A DNA stretch of 64,000 nt from Bog-375 sp049698695 (GTDB taxonomy: Bacteria > Acidobacteriota > Terriglobia > Bryobacterales > Bryobacteraceae), in NCBI GenBank assembly GCA_049698695.1, contig JBAVYH010000072.1:27076-91075 (forward strand). The letters run 5' to 3'. The notes beneath the pieces are model-generated. The model saw nothing but the letters and a program-made list of their open reading frames with translations. It did no database searches and was not told the DNA's origin. A program made the translations under genes and the position numbers. Shown here piece after piece: positions 1 through 10,900 of this stretch (position 1 is the first letter of the stretch; each line of letters starts with the position of its first letter).

Positions 1-46
1 TCTGAGCGTAGGTTGCACGCATGACCTTCCAAAAAGAGACCGGAGT

Positions 47-257
47 GAGCCCCGGCTGGGGCGACAGACAGTAGCCCAGCGCGTAAGCGTTGGGAATTGG
101 CATCAAACCGCGGAGCCCCGGAACGGGGTGTAAGAGGACCGGCAACCGGCAGGTGAACCGCGCCCGCTCTTACGCCCCGTTCCGGGGCTGGGGGATTTCA
201 CTTCCTGGTCCCAGCGCTCACGCGCTGGGCTATTCTCTTTCGCCCTGGCGGGCTCGC
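47..257. repeat. Large imperfect foldback (nested inverted repeats)
   Basis: Two nested inverted-repeat pairs are visible. The outer arm 73-95 matches the reverse complement of 209-231 (agcccagcgcg against cgcgctgggct), and the similarity continues weakly out to about 47 and 257. The inner arm 114-136 matches 167-189 (agccccggaacgggg against ccccgttccggggct). The transcript or single strand could fold into one long stem with a loop near 137-166. No gene is seen in it. It resembles the intergenic palindromic repeats common in this bacterial group. Confidence 0.7.
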
Positions 258-340
258 CCCGATGTGTCCTCGTGTCCGACTCTTGTGGCCTGCACCCCGG
301 AGTCCCAATACGGCACGTGGCCGGCTTCGCGCAGGCGACG
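258..340. other. Short gap downstream of the DUF1080 gene
   Basis: No gene, terminator-like hairpin or other repeat was recognised between the foldback and the end of the minus-strand DUF1080 gene. All open frames here are short shadows of that gene or of the repeat. Confidence 0.4.
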
Positions 341-961
341 TTACAGCGGCTTCACCCGAATATCGCGAAACTCGATGCGGTAGCCTTCGGCCTCGAGCCC
401 CACGTAGCCTTCCAGGATTTCGGCTTGGGTGTACTCGCTCACCACCTTGCCGTTCACCGAAAGGGAGATGGTGTGGCCCTTGGCGGTGATATCGTACGTG
501 TTCCATTCGCCGGCCGGCTTAACGCGATTTTCCGTCATCTGCGGCTGCAGATTGAAGCGCTTCGGCACTCCGTTGACCGGCGTATTGCCGAACAGGTATC
601 CGCCGGCAAGGCTGGTTTGCGCCTGGTGCCAGATGGTGCCGTCCGCGTCATTGCGTATGAAAACGCCGCTGTTGTACTTGGCGTTTGCATCGGGCAACTT
701 GGTGAACTTCCACTCGACGTGGAAGACGAGATCCTTGTACGGCGTGTTGTAGCGCAGCATTTCGTGCCCGCCGTTGCCTTCGCACACCAGCGTGCCCGCC
801 GCCGCATCAATCTTCCATTGCGAGGGCTGGCTCACCGGCTTGCCCGGCGGAATGGAGATGCGCGTCCACTGGGAGAAACTCGCGTCCGGAAAGATGTTGG
901 TCCATCCATCGCCCTGCGCCCAGGCGGCGCCGGCGAGAAGTAAGAGGCTGAGAATTCGCAT
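341..961 (-). CDS. Secreted DUF1080 (3-keto-disaccharide hydrolase-like) protein
   Basis: The 206-residue product has a signal peptide at residues 1-15 (MRILSLLLLAGAAWAQ) and one DUF1080 jelly-roll domain over nearly all the rest. Typical elements are the early W-T-N-I-F segment, the YNSGVFIRN stretch near residue 92 and the WNTYDITAKG stretch near residue 153. Characterised members of the family cleave 3-keto-glycosides, and others bind carbohydrate. The protein probably acts in the periplasm or outside the cell on sugars or glycosides. The length is normal for a single-domain member. No partner gene lies nearby, so the substrate is unknown. Confidence 0.82.
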   Translation of the reverse strand: MRILSLLLLAGAAWAQGDGWTNIFPDASFSQWTRISIPPGKPVSQPSQWKIDAAAGTLVCEGNGGHEMLRYNTPYKDLVFHVEWKFTKLPDANAKYNSGVFIRNDADGTIWHQAQTSLAGGYLFGNTPVNGVPKRFNLQPQMTENRVKPAGEWNTYDITAKGHTISLSVNGKVVSEYTQAEILEGYVGLEAEGYRIEFRDIRVKPL

Positions 962-1391
962 GGCGTTCTGTCAAGATTATAGCTGCCGGACTGGATCGCC
1001 TGGTTGCTCGCCAGCGGTAGAATATCCGCCCGTGCCGTATAGAAGCACAGTGAGCATTGTGGTTGGAGTTCTCGCAGAACTGTGCAATTGGTTACCGTCC
1101 CCGGTTTCCCCTTGGGCGTCGATCCTTTGGCCGTGCTTCGGCCGCTCCGCAGAGGTCGGCCGGATCCGGCCTGCTCGAGTTACCTTCCCACTCTAATGCG
1201 CAAACCGGCTGTGAAAAATGTCATTAAGCCCCCGATCACTCAAGAAATTCGTAGCCGCTCATCAATATCGCTTGCGTACACACGGAACTCGAACGTGGGC
1301 CTCGGGGGAATTGGGGTACTCGTTGCGGCGATGTGGCTCCGCGGCCCCGCGAGGAGCCGCGCTGAGACGTGGCCTCCAGAAAATGTTCGCC
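962..1391. other. Gene-poor intergenic region with a hairpin and a dispersed repeat
   Basis: No convincing gene is present. It holds a dispersed repeat copy at 1081-1106 and a hairpin at 1335-1358 (ggctcc/ggagcc arms around a GC core). The hairpin lies just past the stop of the minus-strand TIGR03435 gene and could act as its terminator, but it has no T-run. Confidence 0.5.
1081..1106 (+). repeat. Dispersed 26-bp intergenic repeat, copy 1
   Basis: The 26 bases (core ttaccgtccccggtt) match the reverse complement of 21345-21370 with about three mismatches. Both copies are in gene-free DNA. Function is unknown. Confidence 0.5.
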
Positions 1392-2198
1392 CTAGTTTTC
1401 GGTTGGAGTGCGTTCCATGTGGTCGATCACGAGGACCTCAACCTGGCCTTTGCGCGGCTCCAGTTTTAGTCCGAGTTGGTCCTGTAGCGCGGTGAAAAGC
1501 GACGCGCCGGTGCGAGCCTCCGCGGCGCCGGTCGGCACGCCATCGGCGTCGGTGGCTTGTGTATCCGGCTCCCATTCCAGGGTGAAATCGAAGACTCCCT
1601 GGAGTCCCGTCTGATCCTCGACCGACCTGCTGAGTTGGCTGGACAGCGCCTTGGCCAGCATGGCGGCCGACACCCTGGTGCCGATTAAACGGCCTTGGCC
1701 GGGCATGCTGAAGGGATTCTGATTCATGCTGCCGCTGGCCTCGGTCAAGTGTACTTTAAGGCCGTTCTTGGCAACGACCAACGCGTACATCGGAAGCTCC
1801 CTGGTTTCGCGGTGGATCACCAGCTTGAAGCGCTCCGCAAGAAGCGTCTGCATCATCTGTTGCAACCGGGTCGGCTGGCCCGGAACCCGCACGGCCGAGA
1901 GGCCCTCCTCGGGGGCATTGGCGACAACGTCATACCGCACCGAGTCCAGCCACTTCGGTTTCTCGTAGAGGCGATCGCTCTGGATGTCATAAGCCCAGGT
2001 GATGAGCATCTCGAGCGACGTGCTCGTGGTCGCCAGGTGGTATCCGGAGCGCTTGATTGAGATGGTCTCTGCGGGATCAGATGGTTTGATGGACGCGACT
2101 TCGAATGCCGCCGGCGCGGCTGGCGCTTGGCCGCATCCCAGCCTTGAACCCAGGATCAGGATGCAAGCAACTTCCACCCATTTGGCGTTGTGCGGCAT
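1392..2198 (-). CDS. TIGR03435 family secreted protein
   Basis: The 268-residue protein carries the signature of the acidobacterial TIGR03435 family: FEVASIKPSD near residue 32, then a segment around WAYDI and a YDVVANAPE motif near residue 90, and a long middle part ending LELRTG-like (here LKLEPRKGQVEVLVIDHMER). An N-terminal hydrophobic segment (residues 8-23) with a Cys at 22 suggests export, perhaps as a lipoprotein, though the lipobox is imperfect. The family is greatly expanded in Solibacter-type genomes and has no established function. It lies 53 bases downstream of glmM on the same strand and may be transcribed separately. Confidence 0.85.
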   Translation of the reverse strand: MPHNAKWVEVACILILGSRLGCGQAPAAPAAFEVASIKPSDPAETISIKRSGYHLATTSTSLEMLITWAYDIQSDRLYEKPKWLDSVRYDVVANAPEEGLSAVRVPGQPTRLQQMMQTLLAERFKLVIHRETRELPMYALVVAKNGLKVHLTEASGSMNQNPFSMPGQGRLIGTRVSAAMLAKALSSQLSRSVEDQTGLQGVFDFTLEWEPDTQATDADGVPTGAAEARTGASLFTALQDQLGLKLEPRKGQVEVLVIDHMERTPTEN

Positions 2199-2251
2199 AA
2201 CCGAGATCTATCGATTATCTTACGCGAAAACAGGAACAGTCCTCCCAACTC

Positions 2252-3589
2252 CTACTCCCCAATCTCCCTTCGGATGGATTCGGCGATGGCGGCGGTGAAG
2301 GTGTCGACGTGCGCTTGGTCGTCGGCTTCCACCATCACGCGGGCCAACAGTTCGGTGCCGGAGTATCTCACCAGCACGCGGCCTGTGCCGGCCATGGCTT
2401 CCTCGGCGCGCTGAATTTCCCGGTTCACCGAAGGCACATCGGCGAAATCCTTTTTCTCGCGGACGCGGATGTTGACCAGCTTCTGCGGATAGATACGCAG
2501 ATCCGCGGTCAGCTCGTCCAGGCCCACGCCGGCGCGGCGCGCGATCTCCAGCACGCGGAGCGCGGTGAGCAGGCCATCGCCGGTGGTCGCATATTGGCGG
2601 AAGATGACGTGGCCGGACTGCTCGCCGCCCAGCGCCGCGCCCAGCCGCACCATTTCTTCCAACACGTATTTGTCGCCAACCGGAGTGCGCAGCATGCGAA
2701 CACCATCGCGCGCGAGGGCTTTCTCCAGGCCCAGGTTCGACATCACGGTGGCCACCACGGTGTCGCCCGGCAGGTGGCCGGCGGCTTTCATGGCACGTGC
2801 CGCCATCAGCAGCACCGCGTCGCCATCCACGATTCTGCCCGATCGCGCGACGAAGATGGCGCGGTCGGCATCGCCATCGAAGGCCACGCCGAATTCGGAC
2901 TTCGAGTCCACCACCAGCCGGCTCAGCCCGTCCACGTGCAGCGCACCGCAGTTCAAATTGATGTTGCGGCCATTGGGTTCGCAGCCAATCTCGACCAGCT
3001 CGGCTCCCAGACGGCGGAACAGTTCCGGCCCCAGTTGCCAGGCGGCTCCATTGCCGCAATCGATCGCCAGCTTGACGCCATCCAGGCGCACCGAAATGGT
3101 GGAAAGCAGGAACTCCAAATACGCGCGGTCGAGCCCTTCCTCGGCCGTCAGCTCGGCTTGCTGCGGCTCGACCGGGTGCTCGCGAAGCGCGAGAATTTCC
3201 TGCTCGATCGCGTGTTCTTCCGCGTCGGGCAGCTTGAAGCCGCTGTGGCCGAATACTTTGATGCCGTTGTCCTGGTAAGGATTGTGAGACGCCGAAATCA
3301 TCACCCCGGCGCCGAACGGACCGGTGCGCGTCAGGTACGCCACACCCGGCGTGGTGATGACGTCCGCGTAGCGCACCTCGGCGCCGCGGCTGGCCAGGCC
3401 GGCGGCAACGGTGGCCGCAATCCATGCGCCCGATTCGCGCGTGTCGGCGCCAATCAGGATCTCGCGGCTTGTATGCGAACGCGCCGCGTCGCCGAGAGCC
3501 ACGCCAAAAGCGTAGACCGTAGCTCGATCCAGCGGGTACCGGCCGGCTACGCCGCGAATGCCATCGGTTCCAAAAAGCTGCTTCGCCAC
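2252..3589 (-). CDS. glmM: Phosphoglucosamine mutase
   Basis: The 445-residue enzyme interconverts glucosamine-6-phosphate and glucosamine-1-phosphate on the way to UDP-GlcNAc for peptidoglycan and LPS. It begins with the family signature FGTDGIRG (residues 6-13). The phosphorylated serine lies in SASHNPYQDNGIK near residue 100, the metal-binding loop is DGDADRAIF near 240, the sugar-binding segment is GEQSGH near 325, and the phosphate-binding RYSGTE loop is near 410. The start is GTG at 3589 with an AGGAG-like site about 11 bases upstream. It is the last gene of the leftward cdaA-cdaR-glmM run, 15 bases after cdaR, an order conserved in many bacteria. Confidence 0.95.
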   Translation of the reverse strand: MAKQLFGTDGIRGVAGRYPLDRATVYAFGVALGDAARSHTSREILIGADTRESGAWIAATVAAGLASRGAEVRYADVITTPGVAYLTRTGPFGAGVMISASHNPYQDNGIKVFGHSGFKLPDAEEHAIEQEILALREHPVEPQQAELTAEEGLDRAYLEFLLSTISVRLDGVKLAIDCGNGAAWQLGPELFRRLGAELVEIGCEPNGRNINLNCGALHVDGLSRLVVDSKSEFGVAFDGDADRAIFVARSGRIVDGDAVLLMAARAMKAAGHLPGDTVVATVMSNLGLEKALARDGVRMLRTPVGDKYVLEEMVRLGAALGGEQSGHVIFRQYATTGDGLLTALRVLEIARRAGVGLDELTADLRIYPQKLVNIRVREKKDFADVPSVNREIQRAEEAMAGTGRVLVRYSGTELLARVMVEADDQAHVDTFTAAIAESIRREIGE

Positions 3590-3604
3590 CTGGTTGCGAG
3601 TCTC

Positions 3605-4279
3605 CTATTCTTTTTCTTTCGTCATGGTCACCGTCACGGTTACGGTGGGCGTCGAGCGGAAGCGCACGAATGGATCGCCGGCAAAAGCGTGCACCTGGAA
3701 CCGCCCGGTAGCGGTCAACGAGGAAACATCCACCCGATCGGTCACTACTGAATTGACGCCCGCCACGTGGCTCTGCGGGCCCAGAATCGTCAGTTGCGCC
3801 GGCTCGACCTCGGCGCTGGCTACCCGGTAGTGGTCGTGGAACTCGCCGCGAAACCGCACCACCACCGGTACGCTGCGTTCCATGTGTGGCTCGAACGTCA
3901 GCCGCACCTGCGACGGAATGGCACGCACGATGTGCACGCCGCGCGCCAGCCGGACGTTGGCCGCGTCAATCGGAAAGGTGCGCTCGCCGGGCGCCGCGTT
4001 GCTCATGTCCAGAACCGCCGCCGGATGCTGGCCCCCGTCGCCCAGGCCGCGCAGCTCTCCGGAGGGACCGCGCAGCTCGAGCACGATCTGCGTCACCGGG
4101 TCCGAGCTCAGTTCCAGGTTACCCGCCAGGTTCTTGTACTCCAGGCGCGCGGTGATGAACGTGGACACTTCCGGCTCGCTTGCCACCACTGCCCAGATCA
4201 GGATGGCGATTGCCAGCGACAGCACCTTCCACCAGAAATTCTGGCTGACCGGGCGGGTCACCCACTGGAGTGCCTTCAT
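3605..4279 (-). CDS. cdaR: YbbR-domain protein CdaR, partner of CdaA
   Basis: The 224-residue protein has a short cytoplasmic start, one membrane helix (about residues 16-32, WKVLSLAIAILIWAVVA) and two or three YbbR domains outside the membrane. A typical segment is ITARLEYKNL followed by V-x-L-x-L-R-G-P-x-G. CdaR binds and modulates the diadenylate cyclase CdaA in other bacteria. Its ATG overlaps the cdaA stop by four bases (ATGA), so the two are translationally coupled. The start chosen ignores a much longer overlapping frame that runs through cdaA. Confidence 0.85.
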   Translation of the reverse strand: MKALQWVTRPVSQNFWWKVLSLAIAILIWAVVASEPEVSTFITARLEYKNLAGNLELSSDPVTQIVLELRGPSGELRGLGDGGQHPAAVLDMSNAAPGERTFPIDAANVRLARGVHIVRAIPSQVRLTFEPHMERSVPVVVRFRGEFHDHYRVASAEVEPAQLTILGPQSHVAGVNSVVTDRVDVSSLTATGRFQVHAFAGDPFVRFRSTPTVTVTVTMTKEKE

Positions 4280-5196
4280 GAGGGCCTCACCCCTTCCTGA
4301 GCTGGCCCCGCCGATTTGGCGGTATCGTTCTTGAGCGTCAGCGGAATGTCCGCCGCGGATTCCTCGATCTGCATCGGCGAAGCCCGCTCCACTCCGAAAT
4401 GCCGGTGAATCCGGTCCAGCACGTCCGGCACCGACAGGCCCTGCGTCAGCTCGCCAAATGCCGCCACCGAAATGCGGCCCGTTTCCTCGGAAACCACCAG
4501 CGACAGGCAGTCGGTTTCCTCGGTGATGCCGATGGCGGCGCGGTGGCGCGTGCCCAGCTTGCGCGACAAGGTGGGGTTGATGGTGAGCGGCAGGAAACAG
4601 GCCGCCGCCGCCACCCGCTCCTTCTGGATAATCGCCGCGCCGTCGTGCAGCGGCAGGCCCGGTTGAAAGATGCTCAACAGCAAATCGCGCGAGACCTGCG
4701 CCTCCAGCCGCACGCCGCTCTCGATGAAGGTGCGCAAGCCGATGTCCCGCTCGAGCACGATCAGCGCGCCGATTTTCTGCTGCGCCAGATGTTCCACCGC
4801 CATCAGAATCTCGCTGGCCGCTTCGGGCGCGTGGAACCCTCCCGCCAGGCCGAACAGCCGCTTGCGGCCCAGGCGCGCCAGGGTGCGCCGGATCTCGGAC
4901 TGGAAGAGCACGATCACCGCCAGGCCGATGTACGGAACAATCAGCGACAGCACCGAATGCAGCGCTTCCAGGCCGGCCCACACCGCCCCCACGTAGAGGC
5001 AGACAATCACCGCGATGCCCAGCAGGATGTGCCCGGCCCGCGTGCCGCGCACCACCATCAGGCACTGGTAGATCAGAAACGCCACCACCAGGATGTCAAT
5101 GACACCGCTCGCATCCAGCTCCGGCAGCGACGGCAAGTGACTGAGTAATTGCGGCATGGATCGGTGATTCGGGACCGCTAACTCCCGAACCTTCAT
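4276..5196 (-). CDS. cdaA: Diadenylate cyclase CdaA (c-di-AMP synthase)
   Basis: The enzyme condenses two ATP into c-di-AMP at the membrane. Three hydrophobic helices lie at about residues 31-100. The DAC domain follows, with the active-site LHDGAAII motif near residue 190 and GTRHRAAIG near 222, both intact. The 306-residue length is slightly above the usual 270-280. An in-frame ATG at 5157 (MPQLLSHLP) would remove 13 residues and is equally plausible because neither start has a clear ribosome site. Gene order cdaA-cdaR-glmM matches Firmicutes, where c-di-AMP controls osmolyte transport and wall homeostasis. Confidence 0.93.
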   Translation of the reverse strand: MKVRELAVPNHRSMPQLLSHLPSLPELDASGVIDILVVAFLIYQCLMVVRGTRAGHILLGIAVIVCLYVGAVWAGLEALHSVLSLIVPYIGLAVIVLFQSEIRRTLARLGRKRLFGLAGGFHAPEAASEILMAVEHLAQQKIGALIVLERDIGLRTFIESGVRLEAQVSRDLLLSIFQPGLPLHDGAAIIQKERVAAAACFLPLTINPTLSRKLGTRHRAAIGITEETDCLSLVVSEETGRISVAAFGELTQGLSVPDVLDRIHRHFGVERASPMQIEESAADIPLTLKNDTAKSAGPAQEGVRPS

Positions 5197-5387
5197 CTTA
5201 GCTTAGGGCGGGGCCGGGCTCTCTGGGGAAGTCCAGCTTAGAATGGAGATTGACAGATGCGAGCCGGCGCGGGTGCCCACAGGCAGTGCGCGGCCTGTAC
5301 GTCCACCCCAAGAGCCGTATACTAATGCGGAACCATAGCGCATCAGGTAACTAATCTAGCCGCCTTGGCCATCGGCGGGGTGCTTTC

Positions 5388-5479
5388 CTGTGGGGCAGGA
5401 TGACATCCTGCGCGGCGATTGCCAATCGCCGCGAGTGCCGATTATCAATCGGCACGCAGCTTGCCAAGCTGCCCCACAG
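5388..5479. repeat. Cloverleaf-like palindromic repeat with four hairpins
   Basis: A perfect 11-bp outer stem (5388-5398 with 5469-5479, ctgtggggcag/ctgccccacag) encloses four consecutive perfect hairpins: 5396-5410 (caggat/atcctg), 5412-5432 (gcggcgatt/aatcgccgc), 5435-5455 (gtgccgatt/aatcggcac) and 5457-5471 (cagctt/aagctg). Each has a three-base loop. The outermost hairpins share bases with the closing stem. It sits 21 bases before ribBA. It encodes no protein; function is unknown. Confidence 0.85.
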
Positions 5480-5500
5480 ACCCTCCGGCTACAATGAATC

Positions 5501-6667
<1,167 letters not shown>

Positions 6668-6703
6668 TGCCTTGCCTCACAAGGCCGCTGCATGATTCCG
6701 GAG

Positions 6704-6738
6704 TCTTGTATCAGGCAGGGCACGGCTTCAGCCGTGCC
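6704..6738 (+). repeat. Dispersed palindromic repeat, GGCACGGC hairpin, copy 1
   Basis: The hairpin ggcacggcttcagccgtgcc (6719-6738) has an 8-bp stem and a ttca loop and is preceded by tcttgtatcagg. The same unit occurs at 32164-32193 and, inverted, at 32431-32460. It lies 37 bases after ribBA and could end its transcript, but it has no T-run. It resembles REP-type elements. Confidence 0.7.
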
Positions 6739-6849
6739 AGCGTGGGACTCGCTAAACATGGCCTTTAGGCCCCGTAATAGAGCGGTAGCACTGAATCTCG
6801 CGCGCCGCGCTCCGGTTAATAATCACCCACCCCCCGCGTCCCCACTGGT

Positions 6850-7785
6850 ATGAAAGCCATAATCACTTCCACCGCGGCCCTTGCGGCCCTGTTTTCCGGC
6901 GTGCTGTCTGCCGCCGATCCGCAGCTCCTCAACCTGGTGATGCCGGACGTCAAGGTGATGGCCGATGTCAACGTGGCGCAAGCCAAGACTTCGCCCTTCG
7001 GCCAGTATGTGCTGATGCAGGTGGAGACGCAGTCGTTGCAGCAAATCGCCGCGCTCACCGGCTTCGATCCGGCCAATGACGTCAATGAACTGCTGGTGGC
7101 CGGCAACGGCGCGGCGCAACACGCCGGCCTGGCGCTGGCTTCCGGCAACTTCAACGTGGCCGCCATCAGCAGCTTCGTGGCAAAGCAGAAAGTCGGCACG
7201 GAAACCTATCGCGGGGTGACCATTTTCGAGGAGCCTAAAAAGCAGGCGGGCCTGGCGTTCTTGAGCGGCTCGATTGCGGCCGCCGGCGACCTCACCAATT
7301 TGAAAGCCGCCATCGATCGCCTGACGTCGCCATCCATCCTGCCGGCTTCCCTGCTGGTCGAAGTCGGGCAATTGAGCGCCGCCAACGACGCCTGGCTGCT
7401 CACCACCGTGCCGCCCTCCAGTTTGAAACCGTCATCCAACGCGCCCGCCGTTCCCGGCATCGGCAACGGCGCTGAGAACATGCTCGGAACCGTGCAGTCC
7501 GCGAACGCCGGCATCAAGTTCGGAGCCAACGTGGTGATCGCCGCCCAGGCGCAGGCCGATACCGCACAGAATGCCACCTCCATCGCCAGCCTGATCCAAT
7601 TCCTGGTCAACATGGCGCAGATGAAAGCCGCCGATCAGCCGCAGGTTCAGGCACTGGCCAAGTCGCTGACGGTGAGCGCCAACGGCGCCACGGTCAACAT
7701 TTCACTGACCATGCCCGCCGCGCAGTTCCAGGAATTGCTGCAACCGAAAACCGCGGCGCACCACCGCGCTCACGCCGGGCAATAG
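6850..7785 (+). CDS. Secreted protein of unknown function
   Basis: The 311-residue protein has a signal peptide (residues 1-21, ending VLSAAD). The mature part is rich in Ala, Gln and Asn, with no Cys and no recognised catalytic motif. The segment MPDVKVMADVNVAQAKTSPF near residue 30 and the overall alternation resemble acidobacterial hypothetical proteins that measure or contain a repeated alpha/beta unit, but I cannot assign a family. An AT-rich ttaataat stretch 30 bases upstream may be a -10 element. No operon partner is apparent: flanking genes are more than 180 bases away. Confidence 0.75.
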   Translation: MKAIITSTAALAALFSGVLSAADPQLLNLVMPDVKVMADVNVAQAKTSPFGQYVLMQVETQSLQQIAALTGFDPANDVNELLVAGNGAAQHAGLALASGNFNVAAISSFVAKQKVGTETYRGVTIFEEPKKQAGLAFLSGSIAAAGDLTNLKAAIDRLTSPSILPASLLVEVGQLSAANDAWLLTTVPPSSLKPSSNAPAVPGIGNGAENMLGTVQSANAGIKFGANVVIAAQAQADTAQNATSIASLIQFLVNMAQMKAADQPQVQALAKSLTVSANGATVNISLTMPAAQFQELLQPKTAAHHRAHAGQ

Positions 7786-7983
7786 CGGAGAAGCCGCGGC
7801 CGGAGGTGTGAGGCTTTCTGGGCGGCTTGCCCGCGCAGCCAACAGCATGCCCTTCGCGCACCGTCTGACCGCCCCGCCGTCGGTTTACAGTTCTTAACTC
7901 CGCTTCTCCTCTTTGGGTAAGCCCTCCGGATTCCTGTACTATAGGTATGTTTGAGGGAGGGTCAGGAGAAAATAGGAGGTTTT

Positions 7984-10900
7984 GTGAAGGGTCCTGCGAT
8001 CTGCGTGTTTACCCTTGGTGTTGCGCTGGTGGCAGGGGGTCTGGGCGGCCTGCTTTTGGCGCAGCGTGCCCCTGAGGTGCCGGAAACTGCGGCCCGACCT
8101 GACCGCCTGACCATCGACTATCCTAGCCAAGGTTCCCTCTTCCCTCCGGATATTGCAGCTCCCACGTTCCTGTGGCGCGATGCCACCCAGAATGTCTCAG
8201 TGTGGCAGATCGACATCGCCTTTTCGGGTGGCGGCGCTCCTATCCGCGTGCAATCGAAAGGCGAGTTGATGCGGGTGGGCGAGATCGACGAACGTTGCAT
8301 TGCTCCCACCAACAAGCTGCCGGAGTTGACGCCGCAGCAGGCGGTTTCGCATACCTGGACTCCCGACGCCGCAACCTGGGCCGCGATCAAGCGCCGCTCC
8401 GTGGAGCGCGCCGCTACGGTCACCATCGCCGGTATCGCCGGCGGCCGGCTGGTTTCACGGGGCCAGGTCGAGATCCAGACTTCGAAGGACCCGGTGGGCG
8501 CGCCGATTTTCTATCGGGATGTTCCGTTGGCACCCTCGGAAACGGAAAAGGGATTCATCAAGCCGCTGGCGACGAAGGCCATTCCCCTCATCGCCTGGCG
8601 GTTGCGCACCATTGCCGAGCCCCGCAGCCGCGTGGTGCTCACCGGCATGCACACCTGCGCCAACTGCCATTCGTTCTCGGCCGACGGCAAGACCCTGGGC
8701 ATGGACCTGGATGGGCCACAGAACGACAAAGGACTGTACGCGCTGGTCGCGGTCAAGCCACAAATGACGATCCGCACCGACGATATGATTTCCTGGAACC
8801 GTTCCGCGGACCGGCAGTACGGCCAGAGCCGGGTGGGCTTCATGTCGCAGGTCTCGCCAGATGGAAAGTATGTCCTCACCACGATCAGCGGAACCGTGCG
8901 CCCCACGCAGAGCAATTTCTACGTCGTCAATTTCAAGGATTACCGGTTCCTGCAGGTCTTCTATCCAACCGCCGGCATCCTGGCCTGGTATGATCGTGCC
9001 ACCGGCCGCGAGCAGCCGGTGCCCGGCGCCGACGATCCCCGCTATGTGCAGACCGACGGCGTCTGGAGCCCCGACGGGAAGTATCTGGTGTTCGCCCGCG
9101 CGGAAGCCCGCGCACCGTACCCCGCCGATGGCAAGCTGGCCGAGTATGCCAACGATCCCACCGAAGTGCAGATCCAGTACGACCTGTACCGCATTCCCTT
9201 CAACGACGGGCAGGGCGGTCAGCCCGAGCGGATCGAAGGCGCCTCCGCCAACGGCATGAGCAACACGTTCCCCAAGGTTTCGCCGGATGGCCGCTGGATC
9301 GTTTTCGTGAAATGCAAGAACGGGCAGTTGATGCGGCCTGACAGCCAGTTGTACATCGTGCCCGTGCAGGGCGGCGAAGCGCGCCGCCTCGCGTGCAACA
9401 CGCCGCTGATGAATTCATGGCACAGCTTTTCCCCCGACGGCCACTGGCTGGTGTTTTCCTCCAAGAGCCGGTCGCCCTACACCCAGATGTTCCTCACCCA
9501 TTTGGACGAGCAGGGCAACGCCAGCCCGGCGATACTGATTGAGCATTCGACGGCCGCCAATCGCGCCGTGAACATCCCCGAATTCGTCAACATCCCTCCG
9601 GATGGTATCGAGAAGATCGACGTGCCGGCCACCGATTTTTACAAGCAGTTCGACGTGGCCTTCGCGCTGTCCGACAAGCATCAATACCAGGCTGCGATCC
9701 CGGAATGGAAAAAGGCTCTGGAGATGGATCCCAACGATGCCAAGGCCCACATTAACCTGGGCACGGCACTGGCGGAAACCGGTCAGGCCGATGCCGCCTT
9801 GGTGCATTTTCAAAAGGCCATCGACCTCAACCCGGTGAACGCCTCCGCGTACAGCGCTATGGCGTCATTGCTGGTTCGGACGGGAAAACCCGGCGATGCG
9901 GTTCCCTATTACGAGAAATCCGTTCAGTTGAAGCCGGATGACGCCAAGCTCCTCGACAGCCTCGGCATGGCGCTGGCCTATGCGGGTCGCCCCGGCGAAG
10001 CCATCGCCGAGTACCGCAAGGCGCTCCAAATCGATCCCACCTATGCCAGTTCGTATGCGCACCTGGGGGTTGCCCTAGCCAAATCCGGGCAGGCAGATGA
10101 GGCGATTCCGCTCCTGGATAAAGCACTGGAGCTCAACCCGAAGGATGAGGGGGCGGAAAGCAACCTCGGCGGCGCCCTGGCAGAGAAGGGCCGACTCGGC
10201 GATGCCATCGCTCACTGCCAGAAGGCTCTGGCCCTGGACGCCAATGACGCGCAGGCGCACACCAACCTGGCTATCGCGCTGTCGAACGCCGGTAAGCCGG
10301 AAGAAGCCCTCACGCATTTTGAAAAGGCCGTGCTATTGGTTCCCGATAATGCTAGTTTTCAGAGCAACCTGGGCGCCGCCCTGGCCCAGCGGGGCAGAAT
10401 CGCCGAGGCCATCCCGCATTTCCGAAACGCCCTGGATGCGCATCCGGAGGATCTGCAGGCCATGGTCAACTTGGCTATCGCGCTGATCTCGACCGGGAGA
10501 ACGGATGAGGCCATTCCGCACTTGGAAAAGGCCGCGCAGCTTGCTCCCGGTGATCCCGGTATCCAAAACAGCCTCGGCGCCGCGCTGGTCGAGCAAGGCC
10601 GCATGGAAGCCGCCATCCCGCACCTGGAACAGGCCGTGCAAGCCGCTCCCGAGAGCGCCGACGCCCACTATCATCTGGGAACTGCCTATGCCGGCCAGGA
10701 CCGAATTGCCAATGCCGTGGGAGAGTGGCGCAAGGCGCTCACCTTCGATCCGAACTATGTGCCGGCTCTGTTTCACCTCGCTCGGGTGCTGGCTTCGAAT
10801 CCCAACCCCAGCCTTCGCAATGGCGGCGAAGCCGTCGAGCTCGCCGAGCGCGCCGCCAAACTGACCGGAAGCAAGCAGCCGGCGATATTGGACACGCTGG

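Noticed and set aside
962..985. TATAAT and TTGACA strings just before the DUF1080 start (minus strand)
   Set aside because: They occur in the wrong order (TATAAT upstream of TTGACA) and too near the start codon to form a promoter.
2309..3751. 480-residue plus-strand frame opposite glmM and cdaR
   Set aside because: It is the antisense shadow of two well-supported genes in high-GC DNA; its composition (Arg, His, Gln, Ala) and lack of motifs are typical of shadows.
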